From UBA4661 sp002405405 (GTDB lineage: Bacteria > Bacteroidota > Ignavibacteria > Kapaibacteriales > UBA4661), in contig DAIUAL010000003.1 in NCBI GenBank assembly GCA_036847245.1, positions 1 to 56,448 on the forward strand: DNA of 56,448 nt, given 5' to 3'. The notes beneath the pieces were generated by a model that ran no database searches, was not told the DNA's origin, and was given only the letters and a program-made list of their open reading frames with translations. Both the position numbers and the translations under genes were made by a program. Position 1 is the first letter of the stretch. Each line of letters begins with the position of its first letter. Below, in pieces: positions 19,478 through 27,881 of the stretch.

Positions 19478-19507
19478 ATAAGTGTACTTATTATATTTGT
19501 ACAAATA
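19478..19507. promoter_or_regulatory. Two palindromes overlapping the promoter of the SRPBCC-EVE-MarR operon
   Basis: ATAAGT-GT-ACTTAT at 19478-19491 and the perfect 14-base palindrome TATTTGTACAAATA at 19494-19507, centres 16 bases apart, both with GTAC near the middle. An exact Bacteroidota -7 element TATATTTG (pattern TAnnTTTG) lies at 19492-19499, inside the second palindrome, 40 bases before the first start codon; a clear -33 TTG is not seen. The operon encodes a MarR regulator, whose family binds such palindromes, so autoregulation is inferred. Confidence 0.55.
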
Positions 19508-19539
19508 ATTTTTTTTGTCAAATAAATAAGAGCAAGGAT

Positions 19540-19959
19540 ATGTGGACGGGATCGTATTCTATCGTAACGAACGAAGTTACCAAGGAGCAACTCTGGAAGC
19601 TCACTACCGACATCGATAATTGGAAAAACTGGGATGATACTGTTGAATACTCCAAGCTTTTGGGTGGCTTCGCTGTCGGTCAATATTTCATGTTGAAACC
19701 TAAAGGAGGACCAACGGTAAAAATCAAGTTGATTGAAATTGAAACCTTCAAAAAGTTCATTGACTTGACAACATTTCCTTTTGCGACTATGTATGGCGAA
19801 CACCTGTATGAAGAAACAGCACAAGGTTTGAAGATTACTATTACTATGACGGTGCGCGGCTTACTCTCAAAGCTATGGGTAAAATTAGTGGCGAAAGATA
19901 TTGTTGATCATTTGCCGCAAGATATTGCTAATCAGATAGCCCATGCGAAAATGTTATGA
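19540..19959 (+). CDS. SRPBCC (START-like) family protein
   Basis: 139-aa cytoplasmic protein with the SRPBCC/polyketide-cyclase-like pattern: early strand SYSIVTNEVTKEQLWKLTTDIDNWKNWDDTVEYS, then GGFAVGQYFMLKPKGGP and ITITMTVRGLLSKLW before the long C-terminal helix. This fold binds hydrophobic ligands in a cavity between the sheet and the last helix; no enzyme activity can be assigned. First gene of a tight operon: its TGA overlaps the ATG of the EVE gene (ATGA at 19956-19959). A near-Shine-Dalgarno AAGGAT lies a few bases upstream of the ATG. Confidence 0.8.
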   Translation: MWTGSYSIVTNEVTKEQLWKLTTDIDNWKNWDDTVEYSKLLGGFAVGQYFMLKPKGGPTVKIKLIEIETFKKFIDLTTFPFATMYGEHLYEETAQGLKITITMTVRGLLSKLWVKLVAKDIVDHLPQDIANQIAHAKML

Positions 19960-20402
19960 GTACACAACGATACTGGATAGCTGTGATTTCTCAAGAGCAC
20001 ACTTTGCGCGGTGTCGCGGGTGGTTTTACACAAGTGTGTCATGGAAAACAAGCTCCCTTGCGTCGCATGAAACAAGGTGATTATGTGGTCGTCTATTCCC
20101 CTGCGATCACCATGCACGGCAAAGAGAAATGCCAAGCGTTTACAGCGATTGGACGAATAAAAGATGATGCCATCTATCGAGTTGCTATATCGGAGCAATT
20201 CCAACCTTTTCGGCGCAATGTTGATTTTTTAGAGTGTGTTGAATGTTCTATTATACCCTTGATTGAGCATCTTCAATGTATTCCCAACAAAAAATCTTGG
20301 GGATTTCCATTTCGTTTTGGTTTCTTTGAAATCAATGAACATGATTTTACTCTTATCGCCTTGGGAATGCAATGCTATGAAATCATCAGACCAAGTATTT
20401 AG
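19956..20402 (+). CDS. EVE-domain protein
   Basis: 148 aa, essentially one EVE domain (PUA/YTH-like fold): YWIAVISQEHTLRGVAGGFTQVCHGKQAPLRRMKQGDYVVVYSP at the N-terminus, the AFTAIGRIKDD strand pair, and the PFRFGFFEI segment near the end. EVE domains bind modified nucleobases in DNA or RNA; the residues of the ligand pocket were not assigned here. Translationally coupled to the SRPBCC gene by a 4-base overlap, and its 3' end overlaps the MarR start by 26 bases, so the three proteins are probably made together. Confidence 0.85.
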   Translation: MSTQRYWIAVISQEHTLRGVAGGFTQVCHGKQAPLRRMKQGDYVVVYSPAITMHGKEKCQAFTAIGRIKDDAIYRVAISEQFQPFRRNVDFLECVECSIIPLIEHLQCIPNKKSWGFPFRFGFFEINEHDFTLIALGMQCYEIIRPSI

Positions 20403-20829
20403 CGTAGAAAAACCTGAAGATAGTTCGGGTTTTTTGTTGTGGCAGGTAACAAATTTGTGGCAACGTGAGATTAAAAAAGCACTAGAGCAATATAATCTGA
20501 CACATTCGCAATTTGTTCTCATGGCAAGTATTTATTGGATGGTTTTGCATCAAGAAGAAGTAACGCAAATCGCGCTTTCCAATCACACAAATATTGACCC
20601 TATGACGACTTCAACTGTTTTGCGTACTCTGCAACATCGGGGTCTTGTACAGCGGCAAGAACACCAAACAGACACAAGGGCAAAGACGGTTGCATTGACA
20701 GCCGAGGGAAAAAAAATTATTAAGAAAGCAATTGTGACAGTTGAAGCATTCGACAAGGAGTTTTTCTCCGTCCTTGAGAAGAAAGCATCGACATTCAATA
20801 AAAGTTTACTTATGCTTCTCGGTCGGTAG
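20377..20829 (+). CDS. MarR-family transcriptional regulator
   Basis: 150 aa from ATG 20377; the frame is open upstream to 20263 but that part lies inside the EVE gene. Winged-helix core: LWQREIKKALEQYNLTHSQFVLMASIYWM, recognition region IALSNHTNIDPMTTSTVLRTLQHRGLVQRQ, wing HQTDTRAKTVALTAEGKKII, then the C-terminal dimer helix. All MarR landmarks are present, including DxR in the wing. Last gene of the SRPBCC-EVE-MarR operon; two palindromes at the operon promoter are candidate binding sites. Its 3' end overlaps the convergent symporter gene by 20 bases. Confidence 0.9.
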   Translation: MKSSDQVFSVEKPEDSSGFLLWQVTNLWQREIKKALEQYNLTHSQFVLMASIYWMVLHQEEVTQIALSNHTNIDPMTTSTVLRTLQHRGLVQRQEHQTDTRAKTVALTAEGKKIIKKAIVTVEAFDKEFFSVLEKKASTFNKSLLMLLGR

Positions 20830-22534
20830 TGGAGGGGGTAAGGTCTCGATGCTTCTTTTGAAGAAATGACAGTAGTGTACTGCCGCCGACAACTGCTGCA
20901 CAACCGATCAAATTGAACCACAAAAATGAAATAGTGAGCTGTGCATAACAGTAGAGTACAAGAGCTTCAGCACAGAGTGCTGCAATAAAAACTTGACGGG
21001 CATTGACTCGCTTGACATAAAATGCCGTCAGAAAAATACCGAGAATTGTTCCATAAAATAGGGAACCCAACACATTCACTGCTTCAACTAAGGAGCCGAG
21101 CGAACCAAGAAATTGGGCAAAAAGGATAATCATGCCTGCCCAAACACCCGCAATAATTCTGGAGGCTTGAACATAGTGCTCGTCGCTTGCATTTGGTTTG
21201 AGCAAACGCTTGTAAACATCAACCAGTGAAGTTGAGGCAAGAGCATTAACTTCGGAAGAAATTGATGACATTGAAGCAGAGATAATAGCAGCAATGACTA
21301 ACCCAACCAATCCTACCGGCAAATATGCCAAGACAAACGAAAGAAAAATGTAATTCGTGTCATTGGTGTTAGCAGTACGATCATTGGTACGCATGAGTGT
21401 TGTTGCCTGACCGCGTAAACCAAGAATCTGTGCATGCGACTGTTGCAACTGTGTTTGGGCAGACTGCGTTGTTTGTTGATCCTGTGTAGCAAGAGCTGTT
21501 GCTAATGCCTGAGCATATTGTGTACGTTGCTGCGCGACAGCTTGGTAGTTACGTTCAATTGTTTGATATTCTTGTGTATAAGGACTGTTTTGGAGCTTGG
21601 TAATTTCAGCACGATTGAAGAAGAGCGGTGGAGTAATGAATTGATAGGCGACGAATACCATAATTCCTAAGAGAAGAATTGCAAATTGCATGGGAATCTT
21701 GACCATGCCATTTACCAAGAGACCAATGCGACTTTGGGTAATTGACTGTCCCGACAAATATCGTTGCACTTGCGATTGATCTGTACCGAAATAGGAAAGT
21801 TGAAGAAAAAATCCTCCGATAATGCCTGACCAAATGTTGTAACGATCATTGATATCGAAATGCAAATTGATAGCGTTCATTTTACCCAAACTTCCGGCAA
21901 TCGAAAGAGCTGTGCCAAAAGAAACATTCTTGGGTAACAGAGACATGACGACCCAAAAAGCTAATGCCATGCTACAGAGAATAATGACAAGTTGATATGA
22001 CTGGGTATAGCTGACGGCTTTTGCGCCACCGGTAACCGTATAGAGCATGGCAAGCACACCGGTAATCACAATCGTAAGGCGAATATCCCACCCCATAATG
22101 AGCGATAGAATCAGCGAAGGGGCATAAATTGTCAAGCCGGCGGCAAGACCGCGTTGAATCAAAAATAAGGCTGAAGTAAGAACACGTGTGCGTACATCAA
22201 AGCGCGATTCAAGGTACTCATAGGCGGTGTACACATTGAGTTTGCTATATAAAGGAATTGCAGTCACGCAAAGAACAATCATAGCAAGCGGCAAACCAAA
22301 ATAAAACTGAACAAAGCGCATTCCATCAGTGTATGCCTGACCGGGTACTGATAAGAAGGTGATAGCACTTGCTTGTGTTGCCATGACCGACAAAGCGACA
22401 TTATACCATGGTAATTCACGATTGCCCAAAACATAACCCTCAATATTACGGGCAGATTGACGACCCTTCCACACGCCATAGAGAACAATGACAGATAGTG
22501 TGCACGAGAGAACGATCCAATCAATGCTGTGCAT
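20810..22534 (-). CDS. Sodium:solute symporter (SSS family)
   Basis: 574 aa with about 13 membrane helices in the SSS/LeuT-fold order. Family marks include YVLGNRELPWYNVALSVMATQASAITFLSVPGQAYTDG near the N-terminus, SYFGTDQSQVQRYLSG in the middle and ISASMSSISSEVNALAS on the Na-site helix. A Gln/Ala-rich hydrophilic insert (about 330-385) sits in a loop and is unusual in size. Substrate cannot be inferred; the N-terminal region resembles members annotated for sialic acid, myo-inositol or other organic solutes. The 51-aa membrane protein gene lies 81 bases upstream on the same strand, and MarR converges from the other side. Confidence 0.92.
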   Translation of the reverse strand: MHSIDWIVLSCTLSVIVLYGVWKGRQSARNIEGYVLGNRELPWYNVALSVMATQASAITFLSVPGQAYTDGMRFVQFYFGLPLAMIVLCVTAIPLYSKLNVYTAYEYLESRFDVRTRVLTSALFLIQRGLAAGLTIYAPSLILSLIMGWDIRLTIVITGVLAMLYTVTGGAKAVSYTQSYQLVIILCSMALAFWVVMSLLPKNVSFGTALSIAGSLGKMNAINLHFDINDRYNIWSGIIGGFFLQLSYFGTDQSQVQRYLSGQSITQSRIGLLVNGMVKIPMQFAILLLGIMVFVAYQFITPPLFFNRAEITKLQNSPYTQEYQTIERNYQAVAQQRTQYAQALATALATQDQQTTQSAQTQLQQSHAQILGLRGQATTLMRTNDRTANTNDTNYIFLSFVLAYLPVGLVGLVIAAIISASMSSISSEVNALASTSLVDVYKRLLKPNASDEHYVQASRIIAGVWAGMIILFAQFLGSLGSLVEAVNVLGSLFYGTILGIFLTAFYVKRVNARQVFIAALCAEALVLYCYAQLTISFLWFNLIGCAAVVGGSTLLSFLQKKHRDLTPSTTDREA

Positions 22535-22615
22535 AGTATGCTTCCTTTATCAAGTATTTCCCCAAAATATTTGTGTTCTCTTGAGGTAGTATCTATTTAT
22601 CGTCTATTTATCGTC

Positions 22616-22771
22616 TTATCGTTTGAGATTGAATATGATTGTGACCGTAGCACATATGGCGATATTTGCCAGCAAGCATAGTACTGACAACCAATACCAT
22701 CCGCGCCAACTCTGAAAAACAGGTGGTGTGTCAATATGATGATGCGGAGATGATTCTTGGGTATGCAACAT
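22616..22771 (-). CDS. 51-aa single-TM protein between the Rieske and symporter genes
   Basis: Starts at ATG 22771, 18 bases after the Rieske stop, and ends with TAA at 22616-22618. A hydrophilic His-containing N-terminus (ESSPHHHIDTPP) is followed by FQSWRGWYWLSV and one hydrophobic helix (LCLLANIAICATVTIIFNL), then KR. The short spacing to the upstream gene, correct strand and positive-inside end support a real gene. From general knowledge, several SSS symporters need a small membrane partner encoded beside them; this protein is a candidate for such a role, but its link to the Rieske gene is equally close. Confidence 0.65.
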   Translation of the reverse strand: MLHTQESSPHHHIDTPPVFQSWRGWYWLSVLCLLANIAICATVTIIFNLKR

Positions 22772-22789
22772 GATACTGCGGAGAAGGGA

Positions 22790-23296
22790 TTAAAAGATAA
22801 TCGTTAGTTGGTTCGTCGCAGAATCAAAGCGTGTTTCGTACTTGCGGAGCGATGCTGTTGCCGGACCACTGAGTGGGCGACCATCAGTTACAGAAAAAGC
22901 AGATGCATGGCAAGCACAATAAATATTACCATTTTGGAGGCGATTATTTACCAAGCACTGCTGATGTGTGCATACTGCTGTGTACACAGCAAATGCCGTT
23001 GTACTCGTGCGAATGATAATGACCTCGCGCCCACCATTGAAATTATCAAAAACTTGTAGTGCTGCTCCACCAATAAGAGTCAGGACGGGAACGGTGGTAA
23101 TATTGAAGACTTGCTCGCCGCCTTGACTTTTGACAATATCAGTTTCGCAAGCCGATAAGACGGTGATTGCCGTTCCACTTGCTACGGCAACACCAAGCAT
23201 CTGTGCGGCTTTGCGAAGGAAATCACGTCGGTCTTGGATTTGTTCTGCAACTGCTGGAAGTGTTCTATCGGGGAGCATGTGTGATTCTTCTGCCAT
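22790..23296 (-). CDS. Rieske [2Fe-2S] protein with Tat signal
   Basis: 168 aa. The twin-arginine motif DRRDFLRKA (22-30) and hydrophobic AAQMLGVAVASGTAITVL give a Tat signal; SAC at 48-50 could be a lipobox. The Rieske cluster motifs are complete: C109-T-H111 with C114, and C127-A-C129-H130, so both cluster ligands and the disulfide cysteines are present. GRPLSGPATASLRKYE is the usual proline-loop and closing strand. Predicted periplasmic electron-transfer protein. It follows YceI by 45 bases and is followed by the 51-aa membrane protein by 18 bases; no cytochrome b is adjacent, so its partner is unknown. Confidence 0.92.
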   Translation of the reverse strand: MAEESHMLPDRTLPAVAEQIQDRRDFLRKAAQMLGVAVASGTAITVLSACETDIVKSQGGEQVFNITTVPVLTLIGGAALQVFDNFNGGREVIIIRTSTTAFAVYTAVCTHQQCLVNNRLQNGNIYCACHASAFSVTDGRPLSGPATASLRKYETRFDSATNQLTIIF

Positions 23297-23313
23297 GATG
23301 ATACTGTTGGTTG

Positions 23314-23343
23314 TGTCTTGAGGAGTTGTTGTCTTGAGGAGTT
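23314..23343. repeat. 14-base tandem duplication at the YceI-Rieske junction
   Basis: TGTCTTGAGGAGTT occurs at 23314-23327 and again at 23330-23343 (period 16). The second copy touches the YceI stop codon. Looks like a replication-slippage duplication. Confidence 0.7.
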
Positions 23344-24046
23344 ATTTTGATGCACCATAGAGGTTCGCTTCGAGATCGATTTTTTCACCGACTTTACTTC
23401 CGATTTGCCCTTTCGTACCCGCAACATTAAAATCTTTCAAAGCAACACTGAAATTTGCTTGTACGAGAACAAAATCACCGGGTGCTTTTTCGCGTGTCTT
23501 TGTTGATTCTTTGACATAGGTAATAGTGATAGGAATTGTGATCTGTTTTGTGACACCATGCATTGTGAAATTTCCGAATGCTTCAGCCGTTGCTACTCCG
23601 CGCCCTGCTTGCACGTCTGCCGATGAGACCTTTACATTGACCAGCGAACTGAATTTGAAGGTGATGACCGGATACTTTGCGGCATCCAGCCAGTCGGGTG
23701 CATATAAGTGGTCATCGCGTTTTTTAATGCCGGTTTTCATCGAAGACACTGCAACGATAATTTCACCCTGTGCTGTTTGAAGATTATCAGGATTGATGGT
23801 AAATGATCCCGATATGTCGGTAGCTTTGCCGAGAATCCGTTCAAGAGGTACTTCGCTTTTAAAATTGATACTATTTTCACCGACCTTGTTATTGAGTTGA
23901 ACCGTACGATTGGCATTAATACCAAAACCAAAGCCCGATGCCATTACGATGGTAGGCAGAACAAGGAATACGAGAGCAACGACGATCTTTGATGTAAGCA
24001 GTCGTGAACAGGCGTATGTGCGACGAAAATCAATATGGAATTTCAT
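23342..24046 (-). CDS. YceI-like family protein
   Basis: 234 aa with an N-terminal membrane/signal segment (LTSKIVVALVFLVLPTIVMASG). The mature part has the YceI lipocalin-like pattern: INFKSEVPLERILGKATDISGSFTI, SSMKTGIKKRDDHLYAPDWLDAAKYPVITFKFSS, NFTMHGVTKQITIPI and a closing VALKDFNV strand. YceI proteins are periplasmic and bind polyisoprenoids or other amphiphiles; several are linked to respiratory chains. First of the Rieske-containing group, with an 88-aa membrane protein gene 72 bases upstream. Confidence 0.92.
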   Translation of the reverse strand: MKFHIDFRRTYACSRLLTSKIVVALVFLVLPTIVMASGFGFGINANRTVQLNNKVGENSINFKSEVPLERILGKATDISGSFTINPDNLQTAQGEIIVAVSSMKTGIKKRDDHLYAPDWLDAAKYPVITFKFSSLVNVKVSSADVQAGRGVATAEAFGNFTMHGVTKQITIPITITYVKESTKTREKAPGDFVLVQANFSVALKDFNVAGTKGQIGSKVGEKIDLEANLYGASK

Positions 24047-24118
24047 AAGTCATCTGTGAGAAAAGTATGACAAAAAAGAATACAAAGAAAATAAGCAAAA
24101 CATCAGAGAGAGCTGCAC

Positions 24119-24385
24119 TCACCTTTTACGATTGGCACGTAGCGTAACAACGATTGCCAATATAGCAATGATACTGGTTGTTCCCGCAATATCAAGACCA
24201 AGCCAAAAACCGGGTACGATAGTATTCTTACGTACTTCGGTGCCAAAGATGTCGTCCTTTTCAATGATTTCGACGACCATCTCTTGTTTTGTCCATAGCT
24301 GTTTGCCATCGACATACCATCGCGTTAATGCTAATACTGCAACACAGACAAATGTGAGAATAATAAAGAGAGAGGAGCGTTTCAT
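24119..24385 (-). CDS. Small two-TM protein upstream of YceI
   Basis: 88 aa, not recognised. Helix 1 LFIILTFVCVAVLALTRW (5-22), a 35-residue polar middle with EMVVEIIEKDDIFGTEVRKNTIVPG, and helix 2 LDIAGTTSIIAILAIVVTLRA, ending NRKR on the predicted cytoplasmic side. Same strand as YceI, Rieske, the 51-aa protein and the symporter, so probably first in that transcript. The two-TM build with an outside loop would fit a small membrane partner for the periplasmic YceI, but this is only context. Confidence 0.7.
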   Translation of the reverse strand: MKRSSLFIILTFVCVAVLALTRWYVDGKQLWTKQEMVVEIIEKDDIFGTEVRKNTIVPGFWLGLDIAGTTSIIAILAIVVTLRANRKR

Positions 24386-24866
24386 AGTAGTGTTGTGAAA
24401 ACGAAGGCAAAAGAAAGGGGGCAGACGAATAATCGATTGAGAATAATGGCAGTATATGTTTTGTGGTACATACGCAGAAAATCAATCACATAAACATACC
24501 GAAAAAAAAATGACTACTCAATTCATGTCTTGTGGAATTCAAAAAAAAATGCTTGTTTGCTTGTACCGTTAATAACATTTATTTGTCTTGTGCATGACTA
24601 ACCAATGTGCAGGACAAATCTTCACCGAAACATGAGCGCTCACAGAAAGTAGTAGAGAGTGTAGTACACACCGAAACCGTCGTTAGCAATATTATACAGA
24701 AATCATCGTTAACAATACATCTTTTTATCAAGAAACTTACTGGATATACTGTACACGATATCCTCACCAATTGACATCACGGATTGTTCACTGCTCTATT
24801 GGTAATTGCTATCAATCTTTACCCTATCGAGCACTTTTTGTATCACATCACTTTAAGGGTTACTAT
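24386..24866. other. 481-base divergent intergenic region before susC
   Basis: No convincing coding frame. Contains two inverted repeats: a 15-pair hairpin at 24581-24619 (left ATTTGTCTTGTGCAT, right ATGTGCAGGACAAAT) with three G-U pairs only in plus-strand RNA, and GGATAT/ATATCC at 24742-24763. It should hold the promoters for the minus-strand small membrane protein/YceI group and plus-strand susC. Several A runs (24510-24550) are present. Confidence 0.6.
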
Positions 24867-27863
24867 ATGAAGCAACGATTTACGTTTGCGCTATGTGTAC
24901 TGCTTCTTGGGGCAAGTATCATGGCTCATGCGCAAGAATTGCGAATCTCCGGCATCATTCAAGATGCAAAAGATAAGCAACGCATCCCCGGCGCCAGAGT
25001 CTTGGTGGTCGGTTCAAAAACAGGTGCCAATTCTAATGCGCAAGGAGAGTTTCGTCTGCCTATTGTCAAGGCAAGTTCTGCAAAATTGGTAGTCAGTTTT
25101 ATTGGCTACAAAAGTAAAGAGGTGATTGTCAATGCTAGTATAGACAATCTGGTTATTGCTATTGAAGAGGATGTTTTAAAAACATCCGAAGTAGTTGTAA
25201 CAGGTTTGGCATCAGGTGTAAAGCGCGTTAATTCTCCAAATTCGGTCGGTACAATTTCAGCCAAAGAGTTGATCCCTGCTCCTGCGCAAACAGTTGATCA
25301 GGCGTTTGCAGGAAAATTTGCCGGTATTACGATTCGACAAAATACTGGTGCACCCGGCGGCGGTATGAGTGTGAACTTACGTGGTACAACAACGATTGTT
25401 GGTGATGGACAACCTTTGTATATCATTGATGGTGTCGTTATGTCGAATGATGCTATTCAGGGCGGTTTGGATGCTATTACTGAGGCGACAGGTGTTGGTT
25501 CGACACGTCCGCAAGGACAGCCCTCAAATCGCTTGGCAGATTTGAATCCCGCGGATATTGAAGATGTTCAAGTTCTTAAAGGTGGTTCTGCGGCGGCAAT
25601 TTACGGATCAAAAGCGGCAGCCGGGGTGATTATCATCACTACTAAAAGAGGCTCGGCGGGTAAAACCACCGTTGATGTTTCGCAGCAAATCGGCTATAAC
25701 TCCATTTTGCGTAAAGCCGGAATGTATCAATATCAAAACAGCCAAGAAGCGGTGGCACAATTTGGTGCTAACATCAATATCGATGGGGTAAATTATAGCA
25801 CTGCAAGTTTACTCGCACAGAATCCATTTATCGACTATGAAGACTTGCTCTATGGTCAAAAAGGATTGATTTCCGAAACGAGTATAGGAGTACGTGGTGG
25901 TAACGAGCGCACGCAGTTTTACATTGGCGGCATGGCACGCACTGAAGACGGTATCATGCGTAATACAGGGTTCAGTCGTTATAATGCACGCATTAACGTA
26001 AGCCAAGTTATTACCGACAATCTTAATGCTGATATTGGTGTATCACTTTCTAACTCGGTTTCTAATCGTGCATTTACCGGTAACTCTAACGGCAATTCAG
26101 TCTCGATTCCGTATGCCTTAATGTTCTTGCCTACCTTTGTTGATATTCGTCAACGTGCGGATGGTTCTTATCCGAGCCATCCTTTTAACGGAGCAAATCC
26201 GCTCGAAATCATCGACCGTATGCGCAACACCGAGCAAGTTAACCGTGCAATTCTTTCAGCAAAAATTGACTGGAAAATTATCACTTCCGAAACACAGGAA
26301 CTGCGCATGATTGCCAGTGGCGGTTTTGACTTCTTCAATCAAAAGAATCTCATTACCTCGCCGATTGGTACACAGCATGAGCGTGCTAATCCTAACTCGG
26401 GTCAGGTTGTTGACAATCGTGCTATTAGTGTTTTCTCCAATGTGTTTTGGAATCTCATTCATACATTCAATGCAAGCGAAGGATTATCTTTCAAAACAAC
26501 CGGTGGTCTGCAATTCGAAAATCGCCGTGTTGATGCTGTTCTTTCACGTGGACAGGGCTACGCAACAGTAACGGATAATCTCAATGGTGCAGCTGTTGTC
26601 AATATCAACCAATTTATTACTCCCCGTTATGATCGTGGGGTCTTCTTACAAGAAGAAATCGATATTGACAGCAAATTCTTCTTTACTGCAAGTATCCGCG
26701 GCGATCAATCATCGGCTTTCGGTAACCCTTCTCAGTTCTTTTGGTTTCCAAAAGTGGCAGGTTCTGTTCGCTTGTCGCAATTTGACTTTTGGCAAAGCTT
26801 GAAAGGTACTTTTGAAGAATTTAAAGTTCGTGCATCATATGGTCAATCAGGCAATCAACCTGTGCCGCTTGCAAAATATGGTGGTTTGGTGCAAAACAAT
26901 ATTTCCGGTGTCGGTGTCGGCTTGATTCCACCAACGCAACGTGGTAATCCGAATTTACGTCCCGAGCGCAATGCTGAATTGGAGTTTGGTGTAGATTTCA
27001 CCTTGCCTAACAGTCTGCTTTCGGTCGAATTTACGTATTACACCCGTACAATCAGCGATTTGGTGATACTGAATGAGTTGCCGCGTGCATCACGCTTTGC
27101 AAATCAATTTGAAAATGCCGGCACGATGTCGTCGAATGGTATTGAATTGGCGTTGAACATTAACCCAATTCGTACTGATGATTTCGATTGGAATGCTCGT
27201 TTGAATTTCTTCACTACACGTCAAAACATTACTCAATTGGGGGTATCACCATACTTTACCGGGGGCTTTGGTGCAGCACTGGGTGCATATCGTATTCAGG
27301 AGGGATTTTCGCCTACCTCGATTGTCGGTTCACAAAGTCTAACGGCGGGTAGTTTCAATGGCACCGTGGTAGGTAATGCAATTCCAAATTTCACCTTGGG
27401 ATGGTCAAATACGGTGCGCTATAAAGACGTGAGTTTCTATTTCTTGTGGGATTGGGCACAAGGTGGCAACACGGTAAATTTGAGTCGATTTTTGTCAGAT
27501 CTTGGCGGTGTAACAGTTGATGGACCTTCAGCATGGGCGATGCGTGGCGATATGCGCCGTGGTCGAGGTGCTTTTGCCGGTAATCCACAGACACCATGGG
27601 TTGAAGATGCAACGGCATTACGCTTGCGCGAATTGAATTTGAGTTACAATTTTAATCGTGATGTGGTGTATTCTGTCTTTGGAGATGCTATCACGCATTT
27701 GCGTATCGGCTTAACGGCACGTAATGTTTTGCTTTTCACGAAGTACTCGGGCTATGATCCTGAAGTATCCAACTTTGGCAATATTGCGGTTGGTGGTAAT
27801 ATCGAAGTAACTCCTTTTCCTAGCACACGATCGGTGTTTTTCAACATCGCTCTTGGATTTTAA
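24867..27863 (+). CDS. SusC/RagA-family TonB-linked outer-membrane protein
   Basis: 998 aa from ATG 24867, which starts the signal peptide (FALCVLLLGASIMAHAQ); the open frame upstream to 24771 is not signal-like. CarboxypepD_reg domain about 22-105 (ISGIIQDAKDKQRIPGARVLVVG, VSFIGYKSKEV), plug about 110-240 with the SusC hallmarks LRGTTTIVGDGQPLYIIDGV and KGGSAAAIYGSKAAAGVIII, then a large barrel with ERNAELEFGVDFT and the final strand FFNIALGF. Works with the SusD lipoprotein that follows after 18 bases. SusCD pairs import oligomers, most often glycans; the GH13 gene 3 kb away hints at alpha-glucans, which is inference. Confidence 0.95.
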   Translation: MKQRFTFALCVLLLGASIMAHAQELRISGIIQDAKDKQRIPGARVLVVGSKTGANSNAQGEFRLPIVKASSAKLVVSFIGYKSKEVIVNASIDNLVIAIEEDVLKTSEVVVTGLASGVKRVNSPNSVGTISAKELIPAPAQTVDQAFAGKFAGITIRQNTGAPGGGMSVNLRGTTTIVGDGQPLYIIDGVVMSNDAIQGGLDAITEATGVGSTRPQGQPSNRLADLNPADIEDVQVLKGGSAAAIYGSKAAAGVIIITTKRGSAGKTTVDVSQQIGYNSILRKAGMYQYQNSQEAVAQFGANINIDGVNYSTASLLAQNPFIDYEDLLYGQKGLISETSIGVRGGNERTQFYIGGMARTEDGIMRNTGFSRYNARINVSQVITDNLNADIGVSLSNSVSNRAFTGNSNGNSVSIPYALMFLPTFVDIRQRADGSYPSHPFNGANPLEIIDRMRNTEQVNRAILSAKIDWKIITSETQELRMIASGGFDFFNQKNLITSPIGTQHERANPNSGQVVDNRAISVFSNVFWNLIHTFNASEGLSFKTTGGLQFENRRVDAVLSRGQGYATVTDNLNGAAVVNINQFITPRYDRGVFLQEEIDIDSKFFFTASIRGDQSSAFGNPSQFFWFPKVAGSVRLSQFDFWQSLKGTFEEFKVRASYGQSGNQPVPLAKYGGLVQNNISGVGVGLIPPTQRGNPNLRPERNAELEFGVDFTLPNSLLSVEFTYYTRTISDLVILNELPRASRFANQFENAGTMSSNGIELALNINPIRTDDFDWNARLNFFTTRQNITQLGVSPYFTGGFGAALGAYRIQEGFSPTSIVGSQSLTAGSFNGTVVGNAIPNFTLGWSNTVRYKDVSFYFLWDWAQGGNTVNLSRFLSDLGGVTVDGPSAWAMRGDMRRGRGAFAGNPQTPWVEDATALRLRELNLSYNFNRDVVYSVFGDAITHLRIGLTARNVLLFTKYSGYDPEVSNFGNIAVGGNIEVTPFPSTRSVFFNIALGF

Positions 27864-27881
27864 ATCAAGGAGGATACTATT

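Noticed and set aside
22592..22620. 11-base tandem repeats (TCTATTTATCG) near the 51-aa gene end
   Set aside because: Short slippage repeat at a gene end; no regulatory meaning evident.
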